DNA of 64,000 bases. It comes from Candidatus Peribacterales bacterium (GTDB taxonomy: Bacteria > Patescibacteriota > Gracilibacteria > Peribacterales > Peribacteraceae). This document shows positions 58,063 through 64,000 of this stretch, in pieces. The notes below the pieces were generated by a model. The model did not search any database and was not told the DNA's origin. It worked only from the letters and a program-made list of their open reading frames with translations. The position numbers and the translations under genes are program-made. The stretch lies in NCBI GenBank assembly GCA_020058765.1, contig JAGVDM010000001.1, positions 62,001-126,000 of the forward strand, read 5' to 3'. Position 1 is the stretch's first letter. Every line of letters begins with the position of its first letter.

Positions 58063-59726
58063 GCGATTGCATCCAGAGCTTTGACGTGCGCCGCGACAGC
58101 GGCGTTTTTTGTGGCGCGCGCATCGACCAAATAGAGCTGTGGCTGCCGTATGCCTTGCCATTCATCCATGCCTAATCGACACACAATATCCATGGGTTCT
58201 GTGCAGTAGGGCAGTAGCCCGCCGCGGTGGAACCCGATCAACTTCCGTCCCTGCACTTTGCCCTGCAGGTGCAGGCGTTCTTTACCCACCTGGCGTGCAT
58301 CGTCGATCCGCACGTTGCGGATCAGGAAGAGCGGCTCGCGATTGCCCTGGCCGTGTGGCTCCAGTGTATCGAGCGCTGCAATGAACGTTGTCGTAATTAC
58401 GTCCGTTGGCAACATCGCATCGATCTCTGTTGTAGGCACGAGCATATCTGGCGTGGTGCGCTCCGCGATATCCGCGTGCAATCCCATACATAACGCTTCC
58501 CAGTGTTCGCGCAGCAGTGTGCAACCTGCTGCCTGCGCATGACCGCCGTATCGCAGAAGCAAATGCTTGTGGCGATCGAGCCCTTCTGCGATGTGATACG
58601 CAGGCGTGCTGCGCAGCGATGCGGTACACATATCGCCCTCTTGCACTGCCACCATGCTTGGCCGACCGATCCGCTCGGTGAGGCGGCCGGCAATGAGGCC
58701 AATAATGCCATGGGAATACGTCGTGCTTAGGCTCGAGAGGAGCGGGGGCGTGGTAGGTGTAGCTTCGATCTCTTTCAATGCCTGTGCAAAATGCTCTTCG
58801 GTTTCCGTCTGGCGATCACGGTTGAGTGTGTCGAGCGTGGTAATTGCATCTGTATCCCCAAGTAATGCCTGCAGCGCCAGATCGGGTGATGCCATGCGCC
58901 CCGATGCATTGATGCGCGGCGCAAGACGAAAGGCGATGTCGGTACTCGTGATCGTGAGGGGATCAATCCCTGCAATTTCTGCGAGCGCGAGGAGAGGGCT
59001 ATTACGCAACGCACCGAAGTGGCGCAGTCCCTGCTGCACAAGTAGGCGGTTATAGCCGGTGAGCGGCACGAGGTCTGCAACGGTACCAATGGTCGCCAAT
59101 ACAGCGTCTTCTTCGTGACCCTGCCACGATGCTCCTTCCACCATGCGCAGCAGGTGGTACACCACGCCGGCACCAGATGGGTGCGGCAGTGGGTAGAGTG
59201 CAGATCTCCCTGGATGCACGATAGCCAAGGCATCGGGCAGTGCATCTGTGAGCATGTGGTGATCGGTGACGATTACATCCATGCCGCACTGCTTCGCAAG
59301 AGCAACTTCTGCAATCGCACTCACACCTGTATCTGCAGTGATCATCAACGTAACGTGCTGTGCGTGCATGTCCTCCACCATGCGTGCAGATAGGCCGTAG
59401 CCGTCATGCACGCGGTGGGGCAGGCGCACGATCGGTTCCAAGTCATACCTGCGGAACAGGCGTATGAGCTGGGCAACGGCAGTAATGCCGTCGCAATCGT
59501 AGTCGCCCACAATGCCCACCGTTTCGTGCTGTGCAATAGCGGCACGAATACGTTCTGCAGCCAGTGCTGCATCGGGCAGCAGATCTGGCGCGCCGAATGT
59601 ATCTATCGCTGTTGTATCCAGCCCGCGGGCTCGACGCAGGGCATCCAGCAACGATGCGCCGAGAAGCCCATCACTGTTGTGTATGGACCATCGCCTGCCT
59701 GTGAACGACAAATGAGGGTCAGTCAT
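57987..59726 (-). CDS. recJ: Single-stranded-DNA exonuclease RecJ
   Basis: About 579 residues, normal RecJ length. DHH-family 5'-3' exonuclease. Motifs: VGDYDCDGITAVAQLIRLF (DYDxDG), TADTGVSA, VIVTDHHML (DHH), HPSGAGVVYHLLR, and the DHHA1 region (RYGGHAQAAGCTL). ATG 59726 (MTDPHLSF) opens the family-like N terminus. Acts in recombination and base-excision repair with RecR-pathway proteins (recR at 6.3 kb). Its last 76 bp overlap the convergent HTH gene. Confidence 0.95.
   Translation of the reverse strand: MTDPHLSFTGRRWSIHNSDGLLGASLLDALRRARGLDTTAIDTFGAPDLLPDAALAAERIRAAIAQHETVGIVGDYDCDGITAVAQLIRLFRRYDLEPIVRLPHRVHDGYGLSARMVEDMHAQHVTLMITADTGVSAIAEVALAKQCGMDVIVTDHHMLTDALPDALAIVHPGRSALYPLPHPSGAGVVYHLLRMVEGASWQGHEEDAVLATIGTVADLVPLTGYNRLLVQQGLRHFGALRNSPLLALAEIAGIDPLTITSTDIAFRLAPRINASGRMASPDLALQALLGDTDAITTLDTLNRDRQTETEEHFAQALKEIEATPTTPPLLSSLSTTYSHGIIGLIAGRLTERIGRPSMVAVQEGDMCTASLRSTPAYHIAEGLDRHKHLLLRYGGHAQAAGCTLLREHWEALCMGLHADIAERTTPDMLVPTTEIDAMLPTDVITTTFIAALDTLEPHGQGNREPLFLIRNVRIDDARQVGKERLHLQGKVQGRKLIGFHRGGLLPYCTEPMDIVCRLGMDEWQGIRQPQLYLVDARATKNAAVAAHVKALDAIAYTGARLPSIANTSVIGTSNAAEIL
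58089..58110 (+). terminator. Intrinsic terminator of the XRE gene, inside recJ
   Basis: CGCCGC (58089-58094), loop GACA and GCGGCG (58099-58104), then six T. It lies on the strand opposite recJ codons and ends transcription of the XRE gene. Confidence 0.88.
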
Positions 59727-59761
59727 CCCTGGGGATGCCACCCTACCAGAGCTCTTGCTCC

Positions 59762-60355
59762 TTACGAAACCACCCGTGTCATGCGTTCGGTTCGGCGAGC
59801 GCGGAGGATCGTCCACACAGCACCGCCAATCAAGGTCATCACACCGGCAGCCGTTCCGGCGCCTGTTGGCGGCAACGGCTTCCCTTTGCCTGTTGGGCCA
59901 GGGAGCAATGGTGCACCGCCGTGCAGTTCAATACCCTGTTCTTCCAGGAGCAAGAACGCCTGCTGGCGAATCTCCGCTTCTGCCTTCGCTTTGGCCTGTG
60001 TGTCGGTAATGCGTTCCAACGTACGCATCAGTTCCAAGAATTCACGGTTCACTGGCTCATCAGAAAGCGCCATTTCCTGTTCCGTAGCAGCTCCATGGAG
60101 TGCTTCCTCTTCCTCAGTCCATTCTTCCGCAGCGGCTGGGTGCTGCTCTGCAAAGATTGCAGCCTGTTCAGCATCCCGGCGTGCAGCGCTCTCGCTCTGT
60201 TGGCGGCTTACACGATCCGATGCTTCGCGGGGCTGCGCAGGAAGGAGCAGCTCATTGCTCAGGAGCACGTCGTACGGGTTCACGTAGGCGTGCGCCATGC
60301 TAGGGAGCAAGAGCGTCATGAGTGCCAAAGCCAGTCTGTTTTTGTTTGTTGACAT
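59762..60355 (-). CDS. Secreted LPxTG-type (LPPTG) surface protein
   Basis: About 197 residues. A signal peptide (STNKNRLALALMTLLLPSMAHA) is followed by a charged helical region rich in Ala, Glu, Gln and Arg. The C terminus has LPPTG, a hydrophobic helix (AAGVMTLIGGAVWTIL) and RARRTERM, the standard sortase sorting signal. ATG 60355 is chosen because TACAAT (60362-60367, minus strand) ends 6 nt upstream. Function unknown; 28 bp downstream of the Ca-binding repeat protein gene, same strand. Confidence 0.85.
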   Translation of the reverse strand: MSTNKNRLALALMTLLLPSMAHAYVNPYDVLLSNELLLPAQPREASDRVSRQQSESAARRDAEQAAIFAEQHPAAAEEWTEEEEALHGAATEQEMALSDEPVNREFLELMRTLERITDTQAKAKAEAEIRQQAFLLLEEQGIELHGGAPLLPGPTGKGKPLPPTGAGTAAGVMTLIGGAVWTILRARRTERMTRVVS

Positions 60356-60361
60356 CATAGT

Positions 60362-60367
60362 ATTGTA
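60362..60367 (-). promoter_or_regulatory. -10 element (TACAAT, preceded by TGC) of the LPPTG gene
   Basis: TGC then TACAAT on the minus strand, 6 nt before ATG 60355; no Shine-Dalgarno motif can fit. Confidence 0.6.
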
Positions 60368-60383
60368 GCAGAATCGGTCGAAA

Positions 60384-61451
60384 TTAACAAACCTTCTCTT
60401 GGGCCAGATGACACTGATAGAACTCCTGGTCATCGAGCACGCCGTCACCGTCGCTATCCACATTGAGCGGATCGGTTTCTTCGTCGTCCACAATGCCGTT
60501 GAGGTTTTTATCCTCCCAGAAGATCTTGTTTACGAAGTTTGGCACATAGTCCTTTGGTGCGCTGTACTGCGTGCGGATGCTGTAATCCACCAAGCAGTAG
60601 CCATCACAGAGACCATCACGATCAGTGTCCCACGATACCGGCGAGGTTTCGCCCGGATCCAGGCGACCGTTCTTGTTCTTATCTTCAATGCTATCAATAA
60701 TTCCGTCGCCATCTGTATCGCGACGTACAGGACTCGTGCCCTGGCCGAAATATTCCACACCATCAAGGATACCGTCATCGTCGCTATCGCTGTCGTAGTT
60801 GAGCGTGCCGAGCTCCTGCTCCAGCTTGGTATTGAGACCATCTCTATCCTCATCTACGCCAATAGGCAGTACCTCTTCTGTCATCAAGTAACACGTGTCG
60901 CCTGCGCGGAACACTTCCTTCTGGTGACGGATCTTGCCACGAACGCTTTCGGCTTCATTCAGAATATCTTCGGTGTAGCTACGAAGCGTTGTAAATTCGC
61001 TGCGTCGCTCGTCCTGAAGTTTCTTTTGAATATTCGTTTGTTCCAATTCCGAGAGGAACACGTACCCCGGCAGAATGCCGATCTTCTTTTTTAAATCCTC
61101 TTCCTTAAAACTATCAGGGAAGCAGTAGCCCCAGTAACGCACGGTGCGCCCCTTGTCGCCAAAGAGTGTTTTGCGCGTGACGTTCTGCATGTCATAGGGC
61201 ATGTGGAAGATCACGTTCACATGTGGCGGAACGCTCGCACCTTTTGTGATGTCCTCCGCCTTGATTGTCTTCCAAAGCACCTGTCCGCGCATATGTGCGG
61301 GCAAGAGGCGTGCTGCTAGCTCCTCATTGAGTCCATCGTCATGCGATCCCGTGGCGCCATATGCCATGAGCGCAACGAAGGCAGTGCCTGTGCAGACAGT
61401 AAGCCATGCACATACGTGTCGCATGCGGTGCTGTATCCGATTCGCAGACAT
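60384..61451 (-). CDS. Exported protein with thrombospondin type-3-like Ca-binding repeats
   Basis: About 355 residues from ATG 61451. An N-terminal membrane/signal helix (about 15-35, WLTVCTGTAFVALMAYG) precedes a helical middle domain. The last about 140 residues contain acidic repeats of the DxDxDGxxD type (DEDRDGLNT, DSDSDDDGILDGVE, DTDGDGIIDSIED, DTDRDGLCDG, DKNLNGIVDD, DSDGDGVLDDQE), as in thrombospondin type 3 and EF-hand-like loops. Probably calcium-stabilised on the cell surface. TACAAT ends 6 nt upstream of the ATG (61458-61463). Confidence 0.85.
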   Translation of the reverse strand: MSANRIQHRMRHVCAWLTVCTGTAFVALMAYGATGSHDDGLNEELAARLLPAHMRGQVLWKTIKAEDITKGASVPPHVNVIFHMPYDMQNVTRKTLFGDKGRTVRYWGYCFPDSFKEEDLKKKIGILPGYVFLSELEQTNIQKKLQDERRSEFTTLRSYTEDILNEAESVRGKIRHQKEVFRAGDTCYLMTEEVLPIGVDEDRDGLNTKLEQELGTLNYDSDSDDDGILDGVEYFGQGTSPVRRDTDGDGIIDSIEDKNKNGRLDPGETSPVSWDTDRDGLCDGYCLVDYSIRTQYSAPKDYVPNFVNKIFWEDKNLNGIVDDEETDPLNVDSDGDGVLDDQEFYQCHLAQEKVC

Positions 61452-61457
61452 CAGGAT

Positions 61458-61463
61458 ATTGTA
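61458..61463 (-). promoter_or_regulatory. -10 element (TACAAT, preceded by TGG) of the Ca-binding repeat gene
   Basis: TGG followed by TACAAT on the minus strand; the ATG begins 6 nt downstream. Confidence 0.6.
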
Positions 61464-61561
61464 CCAAAAAACGCCTTCCGGCGCCAGATGGGTAATACGG
61501 CCAGTTTCCGTGTTTTTCTCCCCGCTGTGGGTAGAGTTCGGTATCATTTCTCCGCAAACGT

Positions 61562-62641
61562 ATGCCAAAGGATTACTACGACATTCTGGGCGTGGAACGT
61601 GGTGCGTCTCAAGACGACATTAAACGTGCGTATCGCAAACTCAGCAAAGAGCTGCATCCCGATAAACACAAAGGTGAAAAGGAGTCAGAGCAACGCTACA
61701 AAGAGGTGAATGAGGCATACGAAACGCTCAACAACCCCAAGAAGCGCCAAGCGTACGACCAATTTGGACATGCAGGTACAAATGGTGGCGCTGGGGGGTT
61801 CCAGGGTTTCGGTGGATTCCAAGGATTCAATCCCGAGGATGTGGGTGGATTTTCGGATCTGTTCGAAAGCTTCTTTGGCGGGAGTCGCGGTGGCGGTGTT
61901 CCGCGCCAGGAGCGCGGACGCGATTTGGAAATTGAAATCTCAATTTCCTTTGTTGAAGCAGTACAAGGTGTGGAGCGACCAATCACTTTACGGCGCCAGC
62001 GGACATGCACAACGTGCAAAGGCAGTGGCGCCAAAGAGGGGACATCCACCAAAAAATGCGACACCTGCGGAGGCACCGGTCAAACGGTACGCACCGTACA
62101 ATCATTCTTCGGGAGCATTCAGCAAACAGCTATCTGTGGCACGTGCCGAGGTAGCGGCAAGGTGCCAGAAACACCGTGCTCAACATGCAAAGGTGAGGGT
62201 CGCACAGAGGAGAAGTCCACAGTGACCGTTGCGGTTCCTGCAGGTATTCATGATGGGCAAACGCTACGCGTGCGCGGCGAAGGTGAAGCAGGTCGCCAGG
62301 GCACACAGAGCGGAGATCTCTTCGTGCGGATTCGCATCGAGCCGGATTCCCGATTCTCTCGCGACGGCGATGATATTTATTCCAATATTACGATTCCCGT
62401 CGTGGATGCCATCCTTGGTGCAGAGCACGAAGTGGAGAGCGTTCTCGGCTCAGTGACACTCAAAATCCCGGAAGGCACGCAGTCTGGCCAAGTGTTCCGC
62501 ATTCGCGGAAAAGGGATGCCTGTGGTCGGCGCGTCCAGCAGATTCGGCGATCACTTTGTGACAGTGAATGTGGATATCCCTCGTAAGCTCAGCAAAAAAG
62601 AGCGCCAGCTCATCGAAGAATGGAAGACCCTGCAATCCTGA
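61562..62641 (+). CDS. dnaJ: Chaperone protein DnaJ
   Basis: 359 residues, class I Hsp40. J domain (1-70) with LHPDKHKG; Gly/Phe-rich linker (GGAGGFQGFGGFQGFNP); four CxxCxGxG zinc repeats (CTTCKGSG, CDTCGGTG, CGTCRGSG, CSTCKGEG); C-terminal substrate-binding domain. It would stimulate DnaK, which is not in the window. TATCAT at 61542-61547 lies 14 nt before the ATG. The stop codon is 1 bp from that of khpB. Confidence 0.97.
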   Translation: MPKDYYDILGVERGASQDDIKRAYRKLSKELHPDKHKGEKESEQRYKEVNEAYETLNNPKKRQAYDQFGHAGTNGGAGGFQGFGGFQGFNPEDVGGFSDLFESFFGGSRGGGVPRQERGRDLEIEISISFVEAVQGVERPITLRRQRTCTTCKGSGAKEGTSTKKCDTCGGTGQTVRTVQSFFGSIQQTAICGTCRGSGKVPETPCSTCKGEGRTEEKSTVTVAVPAGIHDGQTLRVRGEGEAGRQGTQSGDLFVRIRIEPDSRFSRDGDDIYSNITIPVVDAILGAEHEVESVLGSVTLKIPEGTQSGQVFRIRGKGMPVVGASSRFGDHFVTVNVDIPRKLSKKERQLIEEWKTLQS

Positions 62642-63202
62642 TCACACATCCAGATTGCCCAAGTCGTCGTCTTCGCTGGGTGCTGCCATCACCGGCGACA
62701 GCTCTTCTCCATCGGGTCGGCCGCCTGTAACCGCGACACCCTCTTTGAGCTGCAGCACCACTTGCCGGTAGTCACCCTGACCAGTGCTCATGGTGGTGAG
62801 ATCCTGTAGGTCTGGGTGGCTTGCAACGTGCAAGTGCACAACGCGACGGAAGTATGGGCTCATTGGTTGGAGCGCTACACGGTTGCCCGTTTTTCGTACG
62901 AATTCTGCTTTCCGTTCGGCGGCCTTGCGTACCTTCTCCTCCTGATCGCGGCGATATCCATCGACATCCAATACTAAGAACGGACTGGCTTCCGCACCGT
63001 CTTTGCTGCGCACAATCGCCTTGAGCAGGTGCTGCACAGAATTGAGCGTTTCCCCATGCCATCCGATTAACTTACTTGGAATCGACGACACGATGTCGAT
63101 GCGCTGGAATCCGTCACCCTCGGACATGCTAATGCTATCGAAGGGCAGGTTGAGCCGAGTGAGCAGTCCCTCCAAGATTTCTTTGATAAGAGTCTGATTC
63201 AT
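62642..63202 (-). CDS. khpB: RNA-binding protein KhpB (Jag; KH and R3H domains)
   Basis: About 186 residues. A KH-II domain with the GxxG loop SKLIGWHGETLNSVQHLLKA and an R3H domain (SPYFRRVVHLHVASHPDLQD), the Jag/SpoIIIJ-associated layout, without the long N-terminal Jag-N domain. KhpB binds RNA together with KhpA and affects cell-wall synthesis in Gram-positives. ATG 63202 gives MNQTLIKEIL. Acidic tail (SEDDDLGNLD). Confidence 0.93.
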   Translation of the reverse strand: MNQTLIKEILEGLLTRLNLPFDSISMSEGDGFQRIDIVSSIPSKLIGWHGETLNSVQHLLKAIVRSKDGAEASPFLVLDVDGYRRDQEEKVRKAAERKAEFVRKTGNRVALQPMSPYFRRVVHLHVASHPDLQDLTTMSTGQGDYRQVVLQLKEGVAVTGGRPDGEELSPVMAAPSEDDDLGNLDV

Positions 63203-63257
63203 ACAGGCGCCAGAATAGCGGGCGCTCGTCGCGTTGCAAACATTCGCTCGATGACAC

Positions 63258-63290
63258 AACAAAAGAAGCCTCCGTTGTTACGGAGGCTTC
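63258..63290 (-). terminator. Intrinsic terminator of the HU gene
   Basis: A 10-bp stem GAAGCCTCCG/CGGAGGCTTC with loop TAACAA (minus strand), followed by TTTTGTTG. It lies 25 bp after the HU stop and upstream of khpB. Confidence 0.9.
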
Positions 63291-63314
63291 TTGATTGTCA
63301 GAGGAAAACGCCGA

Positions 63315-63590
63315 CTACCGAACAGCGTCCTTGAGCGTCTTACCAGCCTTGAAGGTTGGAACCTTCATTGCTGGGATAGAGATGCGCTGGCTTGGGTTGC
63401 GTGGGTTCACACCCTGGCGAGCTGCGCGCTTGGAAACCTTGAATGTACCAAAACCAGTAACCGTGACGGACTTGCCGCCCTTCAGGTTCTTGGTGATGTA
63501 CGCAATGAATGCCTCGAGAGAATCACCAGCTGCGCGCTTAGTGATACCAGCTGCATCCGCGATTGCGTTGATGAGATCCTGCTTGGACAT
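63315..63590 (-). CDS. hup: DNA-binding protein HU
   Basis: 91 residues, the standard HU length. MSKQDLINAIADAAGITKRAAGDSLEAF, the beta-arm region GKSVTVTGFGTFKVSKRAARQGVNPRNPSQRISI, and the C-terminal VPTFKAGKTLKDAV. A dimeric nucleoid protein that bends DNA. ATG 63590 opens the family N terminus. On the minus strand TTGATG (63644-63649) and TAGACT (63622-63627), 16 bp apart, form its promoter. Confidence 0.97.
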   Translation of the reverse strand: MSKQDLINAIADAAGITKRAAGDSLEAFIAYITKNLKGGKSVTVTGFGTFKVSKRAARQGVNPRNPSQRISIPAMKVPTFKAGKTLKDAVR

Positions 63591-63621
63591 AACGGAGTGG
63601 GGTAAGAAGTAAGCCACGCCT

Positions 63622-63649
63622 AGTCTATGCTCACTTTTCGCATCATCAA
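63622..63649 (-). promoter_or_regulatory. Promoter of the HU gene
   Basis: TTGATG (63644-63649), a 16-bp spacer and TAGACT (63622-63627) on the minus strand; TSS near 63615. Confidence 0.6.
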
Positions 63650-63675
63650 GCGGAGAATCGCCGATTGATGCCCAA

Positions 63676-63718
63676 TTTTTGGCTTGCGATCGTCAAGTTG
63701 GCTTTTCAAAGCCAAAAA
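63676..63718. repeat. Inverted repeat TTTTTGGCTT...AAGCCAAAAA (copy B)
   Basis: TTTTTGGCTT (63676-63685) is repeated in the inner hairpin TTGGCTTT-TC-AAAGCCAA (63698-63715), and the 3' end AAGCCAAAAA (63709-63718) can pair with either. It sits in the 216-bp space between HU and topA, which holds no other gene I can support. It resembles the element at 55182-55203. Confidence 0.7.
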
Positions 63719-63833
63719 TGGTGATCAAGAAAGATACTCACACACAGGGATAAAACATGGTATTTCGCCCTTTTTTGGGCTGCTGTGACCTCATTTTCCC
63801 GCTTGAAACGCCTTTTCGCTTTACAGCAGAGGC

Positions 63834-64000
63834 ATGGACTCTCTAGGCTCGGTGGCCGTGGCAACACACCTTGTTATTGTCGAGAGCCCAACGAAAGCGA
63901 AGACCATTAAACGCTTCCTTGGGAAGGATTACGTCGTGCAGGCGAGCATGGGTCATGTGCGCGATCTGCCCAAGTCCACGCTTGGTGTAGATACCGACGG
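63834..64000 (+). CDS. topA: DNA topoisomerase I, 3' end cut by window
   Basis: The first about 55 codons are visible. [19 protein letters not shown] is the Toprim start of type IA topoisomerases, and [15 protein letters not shown] is the next conserved block. The frame is open to the window edge. ATG 63834 adds about 11 residues before the conserved start; GTG codons at 63852 and 63858 are alternatives. Relaxes negative supercoils behind RNA polymerase. Confidence 0.95.
   Translation, partial: MDSLGSVAVATHLVIVESPTKAKTIKRFLGKDYVVQASMGHVRDLPKSTLGVDTD

Noticed and set aside
57133..58161. A 342-codon minus-strand open frame over uppP and the XRE gene
   Set aside because: Complement shadow of uppP; no promoter or domain, and it conflicts with two recognised genes.
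1..64000. UGA recoded as glycine (Gracilibacteria/Absconditabacteria code)
   Set aside because: Confident genes end at UGA (for example the cytidylyltransferase and zwf), and conserved families show no in-frame UGA.

Overview
The window looks like a chromosome segment of a Patescibacteria (Candidate Phyla Radiation) bacterium. Peregrinibacteria/Peribacteria is my best guess, from overall impression rather than a phylogenetic search. The evidence is a mid-50s GC content by eye, dense gene packing with many few-base overlaps, a large share of unknown short proteins, a complete-looking type IV pilus assembly cluster, serine-rich linkers in exported proteins, LPxTG-like and SLH surface proteins, and a small set of housekeeping enzymes scattered outside their usual operons. 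UGA is used as a normal stop, so this is not a code-25 Gracilibacteria/Absconditabacteria genome. Shine-Dalgarno motifs are nearly absent. Many genes instead have a -10 hexamer only about 6-10 nt before the start codon, which implies leaderless mRNAs.

Layout. 1-4.5 kb: the C-terminal part of a membrane-anchored propeller-like protein, a small cytidylyltransferase, a membrane fatty-acid desaturase, an LPxTG-like surface protein and prepilin peptidase. 4.46-4.62 kb: an unassigned structured small RNA with its own promoter and terminator. 4.6-8.5 kb: smpB, an unknown gene, recR and purH. 8.5-20 kb: a response regulator, pilB, pilC, four minor pilins (two fused to large extracellular modules), the likely major pilin, and a PAS/HAMP histidine kinase. 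20.0-20.74 kb: RNase P RNA (minus), a 65-bp repeat that copies the 5' end of a tRNA, and tRNA-Thr(UGU). 20.8-32.5 kb: a sugar-phosphate transferase, twin cysteine-rich membrane proteins, a DinG-like exonuclease with an eroded helicase, nusA, lspA, murA, tRNA-Arg(CCU), unknowns and an SLH protein. 32.5-39 kb: pyrF, comM, yraN, pgl-zwf, and metK under a SAM-I riboswitch. 39-46.5 kb: membrane and unknown proteins, an excisionase-type HTH protein, an EamA transporter, a PGRP amidase-SpoIID fusion and a GT4 glycosyltransferase. 46.6-54 kb: serS, a branched-chain amino-acid type ABC transporter (livG, K, H, M without livF) and uvrB. 54-64 kb: galU, a protein with a histone-H1-like tail, Hsp20, a candidate leader-peptide attenuator ahead of an unknown gene and uppP, an XRE regulator, recJ, two exported proteins, dnaJ, khpB/jag, HU and the start of topA.

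How the parts fit. Prepilin peptidase, PilB, PilC and five pilin-like proteins form one functional group. The propeller, Cys-rich-repeat and LamG modules suggest pili used for attachment. MurA, UppP, the sugar transferase, GalU, GT4, the PGRP-SpoIID protein, LspA and the SLH and LPxTG proteins form a cell-envelope set. RecR, UvrB, RecJ, the exonuclease, ComM, YraN, HU and TopA cover DNA repair, uptake and chromosome structure. The most unusual items are the leaderless-promoter pattern, the small RNA at 4.5 kb, the leader-peptide attenuator at 56.3 kb, the SAM-I riboswitch, and the modular pilins.
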